A stretch of 47,185 bases of DNA from Fimbriimonadaceae bacterium (GTDB lineage Bacteria > Armatimonadota > UBA10988), in assembly GCA_020850355.1 (NCBI GenBank), contig JADZEX010000090.1, positions 1 to 47,185 of the forward strand, written 5' to 3'. The notes below the pieces were generated by a model. That model saw nothing but the letters and a program-made list of their open reading frames with translations. It had not been told where the DNA came from and did not search any database. Each line of letters starts with the position of its first letter. Position 1 is the first letter of the stretch. Both the position numbers and the translations under genes were made by a program. Positions 6,927 to 17,000 of this stretch are shown one piece after another.

Positions 6927-9900
6927 AGGGGTCGGCGCCCTCCCAGCGCGGGTCGTAGAGTCGGGCCCCGTCGGGCCGGTCGCCGGCCAGCCGGGCCGGA
7001 TCCCAGCCGGGCGCCGAGAGACTGGCCCAGAAGCCCGCGCCGCGGCTGCCCGGCAGCAGCAGCAGCAACAGCTCATTGGCGCCGGCGCGGAGGTCCAGGT
7101 CGACCTGGTGCCGGTTCGCCGCCGGCGCGCCGTGCGGGCTCGCGACGCGGTAGACCAGCTCGTCGTTGAGCCAGGCGGCGAGGTAGTAGTCGACCCCCAA
7201 CCGCAGCCGCGCGCAGCGCGCCATCGGACTGGTGATGGTGGCGGCGGCCCAGACCGCCTGCCCCTCGCGCAGACCACGACCGGCGGCCAGGTCGACCAGG
7301 CCGTCGCGGTCGGGCGTCAGCGCGGCCCAGGCGGCGCGGCCGGCGAGCGCCGGGAGTTGGCCGCCAAGGCTGGTCAGCACCGCGGCGGGGGGACCCTGGA
7401 CGGTGACCGCCGGGCCGACCCGCCAGGCGGGCAGGTCCTGGAACTCGGCACCCAACACCGGGCTGGTCAGCCGCCTCGCGACGGCCTCGCCAGCCGGCAG
7501 GCCGGCCGCCGTCAGGACCTGCGCCAGGAGCTGGGTGAGCCGCTGCACGCTGAGCTGCACCGCGGCGCGGCGGGCGGCGTCGTCGGGGTAACGGTCAGCC
7601 AGCGCGGCGGGCGACAGTTGCAGGAAGACCTCCCAGCCCGGCCCGCTGACGCGCCGTGCGGCGAGGCCGTCGGCGAGGACCTCGACGCCGGCCGGCTGCC
7701 CGGTCGACGCGAACCCATCGACGCGCAGTTCGTCGCGCCAGCGCCAGAGGCCGAGCCCGCTGCCGGTGAACGGTGCGCCGCTCGGCGGCGTGGTCCGGTA
7801 GAGCCGCACCGGAGCGCTGGCGAAGCCGAGTCGGGTGAGTTCGGCCGCCGGCCGGGGCAGCCAGATCACCCGTCCCCCGGCGGCGGCGAAGCGCCGCACG
7901 GCGGCTGGGTCGACCGTCGCGGCCTCGCCGATCAGCAGCACCGCGTCCGCTGGTTTGGCCAGGTCAGGCGGGCCGGCGGTGACTCCCAGGTCGGTCAGGA
8001 GGGCCGCACCGGCTGGCCCGCCGGTGTACTGCGCCCGGCGCGGCGCCGGCAGGGGGCGTTGCAGGTCGAGCACCAGGTTACGAGCCAGCGTGGTGGCGGC
8101 CGGGTCGGCGCCGACGCGGTCGGTCAGGTCCAGCGTCGAGCAGAGCAGCTCGCCGCGGCCGACCTGCCAGCGCAGCAGGGCGGTGTAGTCGAGGTCGAAC
8201 TCGCCGACCAGCTCGGCGCGGCTGCCGACCACCTGCGGCAGGCGCAACAGCAGCGAGGCCAGGGCGTGGGTGTTGCTGCCTTTCGGGGCGTGCTGCGCCT
8301 GTTGCTCACGGGCCTGGCGCCCGGCCGGCAGCAGGTCGGGCGCGCCGCGCCAGTTGACCAGATCCGCGGGTTGCAGCCCGGCGCTGACACCACCCAGCCC
8401 GGTACGGGCGTAAAGCCGCCGGGGCATCACCTCAAGCACTTGCAGCCCGAGACCCTCCCAGACGCCCGCCTCCTGCTCGGCGAGCAGCACCCGCAGCCCG
8501 CGGGCCAGGGCGGCCTGGCCGAACGGCAGCGGCCGCCCCGGCTGCAGCGCCTGCCGCCCGATCACCAGCACGCCGCGCTCCGGCAGCGGCTGTCCCGGCG
8601 TCCAGGCGGTGCAGCGCACGCCCAGGCTGCTCAGCCAGGGCACGGTCCGGCCGACCGGATCCCAGACCAGCCAGGTCGGGGCCGGCGTCAGCCGTGGTGT
8701 AGGCGCGAAGACCTGCAGCGGCAAGGAGTCGGTCGCCACCGTCGCGGCCTCCCGGCGGACGGTGAGCTCGAGGCGCAGCTCGGTGCGCGCCGCGACCTGT
8801 GGCAAGGTCAGCGTGAACGGCAGCAGGCGGATGTCGCCGGGTCCGAGCGTTGCCGTGAGGCTGCCCTGGGCGCGGGTCTGGCCCGTGGCCGTGACCAGCC
8901 GCCAGGAAGCCTGGGCGGCGAGCGGGCCGGGCCCGTCCCAGACCAGCGCCACCTGCTTCGTGAGGCGCTCCCCGCTGCGGTAGGCGTGCGTCTGGTCGGT
9001 GTGTTGCGGATGCCCCGCCAGATAGGCCAGCAGCGGCTGGTTCTGGGCGCGATAGAGGTCCCAGCCGGGACCAGCCCAGGCCGGTTTGGTGGTCAACGGT
9101 TCCGGCAGACTGGCATACCTTCCAAAGACATTACCGCGATAGCCGGGCGGGTCGCCATAGGCCAGGCCCCAGTTCCAGTACATCCAGCCGCCATTGACGC
9201 CCCAGGTGCGCCAGGCCCGGTCGGTGGCCGTCACAAACAGTTGCTGGAAATCCCAGTAGCCCGGGTAGTCGGCCAGATCAACCGCACTCATTGCTCCGTG
9301 GCCCGAGGTGTTGGCGAGGCCATAGTCGACGGTTCTTCGCAATCCAGCGAGTCCTTCGCGGCGATAGGCGACATCTCCCTGATAGATCGCCAGGTACTCG
9401 GTCAGCAGGAAGCGGCTACCCTTCCAGAAGTTGGCGGTGTAGGGCTCCCCGAACTCGACGGCGGAGTAGGGCAGCTCGCCGTCGGTGGCCCACTGCTGCG
9501 GCCAATCTTGGCGCTCTTGCAGTGGCACGAAGTTGAGGTACACATTGGAGGTGGAGAGGTCCCCGGTGCTGCCATCGGCGTGGGAGAAGACCAGGCGGGT
9601 CGGGTCGAGCTGCCGGGTGAGCTGGCAAGCCCGCTCGATCACTGCCGCCTGCGGCCCCTGTTTGGCCGGGCGGCGGCCCATCCCGGCGGCGTGGATGTTG
9701 GCCGGCGGGCAGTAGCTGTTCATGCCGACCGCCCAGGCCAGCACGCAGGGGTGCTGGCGGTAGCGGCGGACCCAGCGGGCCAGCTCGCGCTGGTAGTCGG
9801 CGGCGGCCCGCGGATCGCTGAGCAGCGCCTGCCGCAGGTTGGCGATCGATGGCGCCGGCAGCGTCAGGCCGCAACCCTGGGCGTCGAGGTGGTCCAGCAA

Positions 9901-10977
9901 CGCGTCGTCGTAGAGCGGAGTCTCCGACCAGTTGCCCCACCAGGCGCTGGGGTTGGGCTGGATCTGGATCACGTTGTAGCCCAGCAGGCGGTACAGCGAG
10001 AGGCTGTTGACGTTCAGCCCCAGCGGCATCACCAGGCGCCACCGGCTGGGGTGGCCGTTCAGCAGCAGTTGGCGCCCGGCGGTCCAGATCTCGCGGAAGC
10101 CGAAGGTCTGCGGGGGCAGCGCCTCGACCAGCTTGCCGTCCCGCTCCAGCCGCAGGTGCAGCCGGTAGAGGTGGGCCGCCTCCAACTCCCAGGGCGTCGG
10201 GTTGGCCCAGGGCACGATCAGGCGCTGCACGCTGCGGCCGGCCGGCACGCTGACCTGCTGCGCCGGTAGCTCCAGCGCCGGGCGACCGGCGAGCTCCTGG
10301 ACCTGCCCGGCCAGCGTCACGGTGACGGCAGTGGCGGCGTCGAGTTCCACATCGACCGTCAACTCGCGCCGCCGCCAGGAGGTCTGCACGAAGGTATCGG
10401 TCACCGCCACCGGTCGCGGCCAGGCGAGCAGCGTCACCGGCGCGGTGATCCCGAGCGGCCACTGCCCCAATGGCTGGTCGGCAGCGCGGGCGGTCCGGCG
10501 CAGCGGGTCGTCGGCCAGGCCGCGGGAGAGGCCGTGGTAGTCGCGGGTCACGTAGACCCGCAGCGTGTTGGCCTGGCCGCAGCGCAGGTGCGCCGTCAAG
10601 TCGACCTCGCCACCGGGGCGCAGCAGTTCGGTGACTCGCTGGTCGTTGAGGTAGACGAGGGCGTCGCCCTCGATCCGGCGGAAGTCGGCGAGGATCCGCT
10701 GGCCCTGCCAGTGGGCCGGCGGCGTGACGCTCTGGAGGTACCACAAACGGTGGACCGTGGCGTGGTCGACCGCCCGCCAGGGCGGCTGCCCGACCGGCTG
10801 GGTGCCGCGCCAGTCGCGGGCCGGGAAGGCGGCCCAGGCGGTCGGGTCCGGCGCCTGATCCGGACCTGCGGCCGGCTGCACCTGCCAGGTCTCAGGCAGC
10901 ACCAAGGCCTCGCGCGCCGCACCGCCGCGCACCAGGAGCCCCAGTCCGGCGACCGTCCACAGCCAGCGTCGTAGCAT
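6907..10977 (-). CDS. Large secreted GH2-like glycoside hydrolase lacking the usual acid/base Glu
   Basis: A 1356-residue protein with a signal peptide (MLRRWLWTVAGLGLLVRGGAA). Residues about 25-180 form a GH2 sugar-binding jelly roll (WYLQSVTPPAHW, LVYLNDQRV); about 190-310 an Ig-like domain ending TFGFREIW; then a TIM-barrel starting LLLNGHPSRWRLVM. The nucleophile region VEFGEP is near 508-511. The strand that normally ends in Asn-Glu reads VLAWAVGMNSY, with Ser421 where the acid/base glutamate should be. Residues after about 650 contain more beta domains, a segment resembling the trimerisation/GATase-like fold seen in some glycosidases, and a C-terminal jelly roll. It follows the sulfatase by 18 bases. 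Best reading: GH2 superfamily, specificity unknown, possibly inactive or mechanistically unusual. Confidence 0.82.
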   Translation of the reverse strand: MLRRWLWTVAGLGLLVRGGAAREALVLPETWQVQPAAGPDQAPDPTAWAAFPARDWRGTQPVGQPPWRAVDHATVHRLWYLQSVTPPAHWQGQRILADFRRIEGDALVYLNDQRVTELLRPGGEVDLTAHLRCGQANTLRVYVTRDYHGLSRGLADDPLRRTARAADQPLGQWPLGITAPVTLLAWPRPVAVTDTFVQTSWRRRELTVDVELDAATAVTVTLAGQVQELAGRPALELPAQQVSVPAGRSVQRLIVPWANPTPWELEAAHLYRLHLRLERDGKLVEALPPQTFGFREIWTAGRQLLLNGHPSRWRLVMPLGLNVNSLSLYRLLGYNVIQIQPNPSAWWGNWSETPLYDDALLDHLDAQGCGLTLPAPSIANLRQALLSDPRAAADYQRELARWVRRYRQHPCVLAWAVGMNSYCPPANIHAAGMGRRPAKQGPQAAVIERACQLTRQLDPTRLVFSHADGSTGDLSTSNVYLNFVPLQERQDWPQQWATDGELPYSAVEFGEPYTANFWKGSRFLLTEYLAIYQGDVAYRREGLAGLRRTVDYGLANTSGHGAMSAVDLADYPGYWDFQQLFVTATDRAWRTWGVNGGWMYWNWGLAYGDPPGYRGNVFGRYASLPEPLTTKPAWAGPGWDLYRAQNQPLLAYLAGHPQHTDQTHAYRSGERLTKQVALVWDGPGPLAAQASWRLVTATGQTRAQGSLTATLGPGDIRLLPFTLTLPQVAARTELRLELTVRREAATVATDSLPLQVFAPTPRLTPAPTWLVWDPVGRTVPWLSSLGVRCTAWTPGQPLPERGVLVIGRQALQPGRPLPFGQAALARGLRVLLAEQEAGVWEGLGLQVLEVMPRRLYARTGLGGVSAGLQPADLVNWRGAPDLLPAGRQAREQQAQHAPKGSNTHALASLLLRLPQVVGSRAELVGEFDLDYTALLRWQVGRGELLCSTLDLTDRVGADPAATTLARNLVLDLQRPLPAPRRAQYTGGPAGAALLTDLGVTAGPPDLAKPADAVLLIGEAATVDPAAVRRFAAAGGRVIWLPRPAAELTRLGFASAPVRLYRTTPPSGAPFTGSGLGLWRWRDELRVDGFASTGQPAGVEVLADGLAARRVSGPGWEVFLQLSPAALADRYPDDAARRAAVQLSVQRLTQLLAQVLTAAGLPAGEAVARRLTSPVLGAEFQDLPAWRVGPAVTVQGPPAAVLTSLGGQLPALAGRAAWAALTPDRDGLVDLAAGRGLREGQAVWAAATITSPMARCARLRLGVDYYLAAWLNDELVYRVASPHGAPAANRHQVDLDLRAGANELLLLLLPGSRGAGFWASLSAPGWDPARLAGDRPDGARLYDPRWEGADPYVFTYW

Positions 10978-10995
10978 CGCGGTTCTCGCGACCGG

Positions 10996-12369
10996 TCACT
11001 TGGGCGCAGGCGCCCGCAGGACCTCCCGGAGCTGCGCGATTTGGCCCGACCAGGTCGGGTCCTCCGCGACGTTGTGCCACTCGCCCGGGTCACTCTGGTG
11101 GTCGTACAGCTCGCGGGCCGGGCTGCCCTCCGACCACTCGGTGTAGCGCCACCGCGCGGTGCGGACCGACCGGCCGCTGAGCCTGCCGCGCTGCACCTGG
11201 GTGTAAGCCGGGCGGTCCCAGGCGGCAGTCGGCTGGGCCAGCAGCGGCCGCAGGCTGACGCCCTGCAGCGCGGCCGGCGGCGGCAGCGCGGCGTAGTCGG
11301 CGATCGTTGGGTAGAGGTCGAGCAGCTCGACCGGCGCGGGGCAGCGGCCGGGCCGGTCGGGACCGGGCGGTCGGATCACCAGCGGTACCCGGGCGCTGTG
11401 CTCGTAGAGCGTGTCCTTGTTCCACCAGCCCCGCTCGCCGAGGTGGTAGCCGTTGTCGCCGAGCAGGATCACCAGCGTCGAACGCCACAGGTCGTGGCTG
11501 GTCAGGGCGGCCAGGACCTTGCCGAGTTGGGCGTCGGTGAAGGTCAGGCCGGCGTAGTAGGCGCGCCGGAACTCGCGTCGTTCGGCGTCGCTGAACTGCG
11601 CGAAGATGCCGCGGGCGCCGGCCGGGATGGTCTGCGGCGTGTCGGGCGAGGCGTCGGCCGGGTCGCGGTGTACGGCGATCTGGTCCAGCGGGTAGCGGTC
11701 AAAGTACTCGGCGGGTGCCACGAAGGGGTCGTGCGGCTTGTTGAAACCGACCGCCAGGAAGAAAGGCCGCTCGCCGGCCTGCTCCAATCGCGCGATGGCC
11801 CGGGCGGCGATCTGTCCGTCGGGCTGATCGTCAGCGCCCCCTTCGGCGGCCCGCCAGGCGCACCAGGCCAGCTTGCCGGCGGTCAGGTTGCGGCCCGTCC
11901 CGCGGCGGCCCAGTGCGGTCGCCTGCGGCTGTTCGCAGACCTCCCAGGCCGTCGCGTCGTAGGTCGGCTGGTGGTAGATCTTGCCGTAGGCGGCGGTGCT
12001 GGCGCCGTGCTGCCGGAAGAGCTGCGGGAGGGTCAGCCAGTCGGGATGCTGCTGCCGGAAGTCGGTGTTGTTGTTGAGCACCCCGGTCTGGTCGGGCCGG
12101 CGGCCGGTCAGCAGTGAGGTGCGGCTGGGGTTGCAGACCGGGTACTGGCAGTAGGCCCGCTCGAAGAGCACCGCGCGCTGCGCCAGGGCGTCCCAGTGCG
12201 GCGTCTGGACCGCGGTCTGACCGAAACAGGCCAGCTCGGGCCGCAGGTCGTCGAAGGCGACCAGCAGGATGTTGCAGGCCGGCATGACGGCAGCCCGCGC
12301 CGCTCGCCGCAACGGTGCGGCGGCGACCCCGGCGAGGATCTGCTGGCAGAACCGGCGGCGATCTGGCAT
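10996..12369 (-). CDS. Exported S1 family sulfatase (iduronate-2-sulfatase-like)
   Basis: A 457-residue type I sulfatase. The modification site is CNPSRTSLLTG with Cys79 converted to formylglycine by an FGE-type enzyme (C-x-P-S-R consensus). Metal ligands are suggested by AFDDLRPELA (40-41) and by GDNGYHLGERG later on. The N-terminus MPDRRRFCQQILAG has a twin-arginine motif. The pattern GKIYHQP and GFNKPHDPF resembles the iduronate-2-sulfatase subgroup (S1_7), so removal of sulfate from a glycan is expected. The start at 12369 has GGAG about 10 bases upstream; the longer frame would cross the divergent promoter region. It is the first gene of a minus-strand unit with the GH2-like and lectin-like genes. 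Confidence 0.92.
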   Translation of the reverse strand: MPDRRRFCQQILAGVAAAPLRRAARAAVMPACNILLVAFDDLRPELACFGQTAVQTPHWDALAQRAVLFERAYCQYPVCNPSRTSLLTGRRPDQTGVLNNNTDFRQQHPDWLTLPQLFRQHGASTAAYGKIYHQPTYDATAWEVCEQPQATALGRRGTGRNLTAGKLAWCAWRAAEGGADDQPDGQIAARAIARLEQAGERPFFLAVGFNKPHDPFVAPAEYFDRYPLDQIAVHRDPADASPDTPQTIPAGARGIFAQFSDAERREFRRAYYAGLTFTDAQLGKVLAALTSHDLWRSTLVILLGDNGYHLGERGWWNKDTLYEHSARVPLVIRPPGPDRPGRCPAPVELLDLYPTIADYAALPPPAALQGVSLRPLLAQPTAAWDRPAYTQVQRGRLSGRSVRTARWRYTEWSEGSPARELYDHQSDPGEWHNVAEDPTWSGQIAQLREVLRAPAPK

Positions 12370-12493
12370 GCTGCACTCCAACGGTCCGGCGAGACGATAG
12401 CAGCCGGCGGCCGGGGCCGCAAGCGGCCCGCAGCAGCGGCCGTCGCCGGTGTTGAGCGGAGTCGTCGGCGGAGCCGCACCGCACGGAGGCGTG
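12370..12493. promoter_or_regulatory. Shared divergent promoter region of two sulfatase genes
   Basis: The two sulfatase genes diverge from this 124-base gap, so promoters for both units must lie here or inside the flanking coding ends. It is GC-rich and has a short repeated GCAGCAGC/GCAGCCGG character, but no hexamers or operator that I can call with confidence. Divergent arrangement suggests coordinated control of both glycan-degrading units. Confidence 0.5.
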
Positions 12494-14005
12494 ATGTCCA
12501 CAGCACAGTCCCGACGCACCTTCCTGGCGACCGCCGCCGCGGGGGCGGGCCTCTTGGCCTGCAGTCGGCGGCTGCCGGCGCAGCGGCGACCGAACGTGAT
12601 TCTGCTGCTGGCCGATGACCTGGGCTACGCCGATCTCGGCTGCCAGGGCTGCCGCGACATCGCCACGCCGGCGATCGATGCGCTGGCGACCGGCGGGGTG
12701 CGCTGCACCGACGGCCACAGCAACCACCCAGTCTGCGCGCCGACCCGGGCGGCGCTGCTGTCGGGGCAGTACCAGCACCGCTTCGGCTTCGAGCACAACC
12801 CCGGCCCGGCCGAGCAGGCTGACGCCGCTTTCGGCCTGCCGCGGGAGGTGCCACTGTTGCCCGAACGTCTCAAGGCGGCCGGGTACGCCACCGGCATGGT
12901 CGGCAAGTGGCACGTTGGCTTTCGCGAGGGACTGCGCCCGCACGAGCGCGGTTTCGACAGCTACTTCGGCTTCCTGGGCGGCGCTCGAAGCTACTACCCG
13001 GACAACCCCAAGGCCGACCCGCTGGTGCGCAACGGCGAGCCGGTGACCGCCGAGCGGGAGTACCTCACCGACGCCTTCGCCCGCGAGGCGGTGAGCTTCA
13101 TTGAGACGCACCGCCGCGAGCCGTTCTTCCTGTATGTCGCCTTCAACGCGGTCCACGGACCGCTGGAAGCGGCCCGTGCCTACGAGGCGCGCTGCGCCGG
13201 CATCACCGATCCGAAGCGGCGAACCTACGCGGCGATGCTGACGGCGCTGGACGATGCGGTCGGCCGGATCGTCGGCAGCCTGGACCGCCACGGCCTGCGG
13301 CAAGACACGCTGGTGCTGTTCATGAGCGACAACGGCGGGCCGACACCGCAGACGACCAGCCGCAACGACCCGCTACGGGGCTTCAAGGGCCAGGTCTACG
13401 AGGGCGGGATCCGCGTGCCGTACCTGCTCAACTGGCCGGGCAGGCTGCCGGCGGGGCAGGTCTACGGCGCGCCGGTGGCTGGCTTCGACCTCCACGCCAC
13501 GGCCCTGGCGGCGGCCGGCGTGAGCGTGGCGCCGGGGCAGGCGATCGACGGCGTCAGCCTGCTGCCGTTCGTCAGCGGGTCGCCGACGGCTGTGCCGCAC
13601 GAGCAGCTCTGCTGGCGCGCCGGCACGCAGCACGCCGTGCGGCAGGGCGACTGGAAGCTGCTGCAACTGCCCGGCGGGCCGCCCGAGCTGTACAACCTGG
13701 CCACCGATCTCGGAGAGCAGACCAACCTGGCCGCGCGCGAGCCGGCCCGGCTGGCCGCGCTGCAGGCGGCTTACACGGCCTGGGACCAGCAGATGGCAGC
13801 GCCGCGCTGGAAGCGGCACGACGGTCGCGGGCAGGGCGGTCTGGGGCAGCGTTTCAAACAGCTCGATCAGGACGGCGACGGCCGCCTGACCCGCGATGAG
13901 GTGCGACAGCAGGAGCTGTTCGACCGCGCCGACGCCGATCACGACGGCGTGGTCACCCAACGCGAGGCCCGGGCCTGGCGCGCCGCCGATCCCGACGACG
14001 AGTAG
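12494..14005 (+). CDS. Exported S1 family sulfatase with C-terminal EF-hand pair
   Basis: A 503-residue type I sulfatase. The active-site motif is CAPTRAALLSG with Cys81; C-x-P-T-R is a variant often seen in planctomycete enzymes. Other core motifs: LLADDLGYADLG, GKWHVGF and MSDNGGPT. The last 55 residues carry two EF-hands (DQDGDGRLTRDE and DADHDGVVTQRE), a fusion familiar from planctomycetes and likely used for calcium binding in the secreted protein. The N-terminus has a twin-arginine motif (SRRTFLAT) followed by LLAC, which could be a lipobox. GGAGG precedes ATG 12494. It is divergent from the other sulfatase and upstream of the HzsA-related gene. Substrate is presumably a sulfated glycan. 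Confidence 0.92.
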   Translation: MSTAQSRRTFLATAAAGAGLLACSRRLPAQRRPNVILLLADDLGYADLGCQGCRDIATPAIDALATGGVRCTDGHSNHPVCAPTRAALLSGQYQHRFGFEHNPGPAEQADAAFGLPREVPLLPERLKAAGYATGMVGKWHVGFREGLRPHERGFDSYFGFLGGARSYYPDNPKADPLVRNGEPVTAEREYLTDAFAREAVSFIETHRREPFFLYVAFNAVHGPLEAARAYEARCAGITDPKRRTYAAMLTALDDAVGRIVGSLDRHGLRQDTLVLFMSDNGGPTPQTTSRNDPLRGFKGQVYEGGIRVPYLLNWPGRLPAGQVYGAPVAGFDLHATALAAAGVSVAPGQAIDGVSLLPFVSGSPTAVPHEQLCWRAGTQHAVRQGDWKLLQLPGGPPELYNLATDLGEQTNLAAREPARLAALQAAYTAWDQQMAAPRWKRHDGRGQGGLGQRFKQLDQDGDGRLTRDEVRQQELFDRADADHDGVVTQREARAWRAADPDDE

Positions 14006-14076
14006 CCCGGTCGCGCAGGGTTGCCGGCGGCGCCGCCGAAACGGCCCGCGAGCGCCCCGAGGGCGGTGAGGCGACG

Positions 14077-17000
14077 ATGCTGTCTGCCTGCTGGTTGCTG
14101 GCTCTGACCTTCAGCCTGGCGCCGGACGACGACCTGGCCGCGCGGCTGGACTTGGACACTCCGCGCTGGGACGCGCCGCGGGCGACGCTGCGGCGACCGG
14201 CGGACGCCACGGGCCAGACGATCCTGCGGCTGCGGCTGCGCGAGCCGGCGGGCGACTACGCGCCGCTGAGCTGGCGCGGCGACGACACCTGGTACGGCTC
14301 GCCCTACTGGAGCGGCCCGAACTGGACCCGCGTCGGCCGCGACTGGCAGCATCCGGGCGAGGCCACCCCCAGCGTACGCTGCTGGCGCGCCCCGCGCGCG
14401 GGCGCCGTGGAGGTCACCGGCCGCGTTCGTAAGCTCCACCTCGACGGCGACGGCGTGCGAGTCAGCATCGTCCACAACGCCGCTGCAGTCTGGCAGGCCG
14501 AGCTCGACGGCCGGGACGGCACCGGCCGCGAAGCGCGGCTTGAGCTGACCGTCCGGCAGGGCGACACGTTGCGTTTCGTGGTCGAGAAGCGTGGCCAGAT
14601 CTTCTGCGACACGACGGGCTGGGACCCGACCGTCAGCTACCACGGCGAACCCGCCGGGCCGGCCTCGGCCGCGTTCGGGTCGGCGCAGGGCGGTGGCGGC
14701 TGGTCGTACGAGCTGCACGGCAGTGCCGACGGCAGCGTGCCGCAGCCGCGGCTGCTTGGACTCGACCGCCAGGGCTGCCTGCGAGAGGTGGCGCTCACCG
14801 GCGGCGCGACCGTCGCCTGGTCGGCCGACGAGTTCCTGCCGGCCTGGCTGCTGGCCGACGGCGACCGCTCGGGGCTGGTGCTGCGCGCGGCCGCCGCGGC
14901 CGACCTGACGGCCGACTGGGGCGCTGACGGCTGGCTGACGGTCAACGTGGCGGCCCCGGGCGGGCTGCTGCTGGAGCGCCATCGCGGGGCTCGCGCCGCC
15001 GGGCTGCTGCGCCTGGGCGCCGCCCTCGCCGCGCCGGCGCGGGACACCTTCGAGCAGCTCACCAGCTCGCTCCGCTGTCCGCCCGACTTCGACCTGCTGC
15101 TGCTGGTGCAGGCCGAGTGGCGGCGCGAGGACCGCCTCAGCGAGACCGTGGACTCCTACCGGTCGGCGCAGCAGGCCCAGGCCGCCCGGCTGCTGGCCCT
15201 GGGCGGGCAACCGCCCGCGGCGGCGGCCGGCGATCTGCCCGGCTGGCGGCGGCACTGGCTGCGCACCCGCCTCGCCAAGCGCGATGCGCTGCTGGCCCAG
15301 CCACTGGTGCCGCGCGGGCCGCTGCTGTTCTGCCGCCGGGCGCAGCCCAGTTACAGCCACCTGGTGGGGCAGTACTTCGGGTGGCGGCAGCGCCCGGGTG
15401 GCGATCTGGCGATCCTGGAGCAGCCCGGCGAGTCGCTCCGGGCGCGCGTCCTGGTCGGTCCGCAGTTGCCGCCCGGCAGCTTTCTGGAGCCGACGCTGTC
15501 GTACGACGGGCAGCGCGTGGCCTTCTCCTATGTCGAGACGCCCGCCGTCGCTCCGGTGGCGACGACCTTGGCGGTCAATGAGGAGGGCGACGGCACGGGT
15601 TACTTCCACCTCTGGGAGATCGGCGTCGACGGCCGCGGGCTGCGGCAGCTGACCAGCGGCCGCTACGACGACCTGATGCCCTGCTGGCTGCCCGACGGCG
15701 GGATGGCCTGCGTCTCGACGCGCCGCAAGGCCTACTCGCGCTGCTTCGGCGGCGGCTTCAGCCGGCGCTGGCACAGCTACACCCTGCACCGGCTCGAGGC
15801 CGCCGGTGAGCCGCGGATCCTGTCGGTCAACGATGTCAACGAGTGGTTCCCAACCGTCGGCCACGATGGCCGGCTGCTGTTCGCGCGGTGGGACTACATC
15901 GACCGCGACGCCGTGACCCACCAGAACCTCTGGGCGGCGCGCCCCGACGGGACCAACCCCGTGGCGGTCTGGGGCAACGCCGCTCCCGCGCCGCACTGCA
16001 CTTTTCAGGCGAAGCCGGTGCCCGGCAGCCGGCGGATTGTCTTCATCGCCTCGGCGCACCATGCCATCACCGGCGGGCCGCTCTGCCTGCTCGACCCGGC
16101 GGTGGACCCGAATCGGCTCGACGCGGTGCGGCGCCTGACGCCGGGACCGTTGCCGGAAGCTGAGGCGGGCGCCGTCAGCGAGTACTACAACGCCCCCTGG
16201 CCGCTCTCGGAGGACCTCTTCCTGATCGCCTACAGCGCCGACCCGCTGGTCTTCGAGGGGCAGCACCCGACCACGCCGAACCCGGACCACGCGCTGGGGC
16301 TGTACCTGCTGGACGCCGCCGGCAACCGCGAACTGCTCTATCGCGACGGCGAACTGAGCGCCACCAACCCGCAACCGCTGGCCGCCCGGCCGGCGCCGCC
16401 GGCCTTGCCCAGCAGCCTGCCCGCGGCGGCGCCGAGTCACGGCGAGCTGCTGCTGACCGACGTCGCGCAGGGCCTCGGCGACGTCGATCCGGCCGAGTTG
16501 CGCAGCCTGCGGGTTGTCGAGGTGCTGCCGAAGACCAGTTGGCTGGCCAACTGGCCCCGGATCGGCATTGCTGGCGAGGAGAACGTGCGGCGGATCTTGG
16601 GCGACGTGCCGTTGCAGCCCGACGGCTCGGCGCGCTTCCGACTGCCGGCGCTGACGCCGGTGCTGTTCCAGGTGCTGGACCGGCAGGGGCGGGCGTACCA
16701 GACGATGCGCTCGACGACCTACCTGCAGCCTGGCGAGCGGACCGCCTGCGTCGGCTGTCACGAGAGCCCAACCACCGCCTCCTACGCCCCCCGCGGCCGG
16801 CCACTGGCGCTGCGGCAGGCGGCGCAGGAGCCACAGCCCGGGCCGCTGGGCGGCCAGCCCTTCAGCTACCCCCGCCTGGTGCAGCCGATCCTCGACCGGC
16901 GCTGCCTGCCCTGTCACGGCGGCGCTCAGCCGGCCGGCGGCAAACTGCTGACTGACGCGGCGCACGAGGGCTTCAGCCGCAGCTACTGGACGCTCTGCAG

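Noticed and set aside
6661-10269. Plus-strand open frame of 1202 codons opposite the GH2-like gene
   Set aside because: It is antisense to a protein with clear domains and a signal peptide; the translation is low-complexity Gln/Arg/Gly-rich, as expected from GC-biased codon positions on the other strand.
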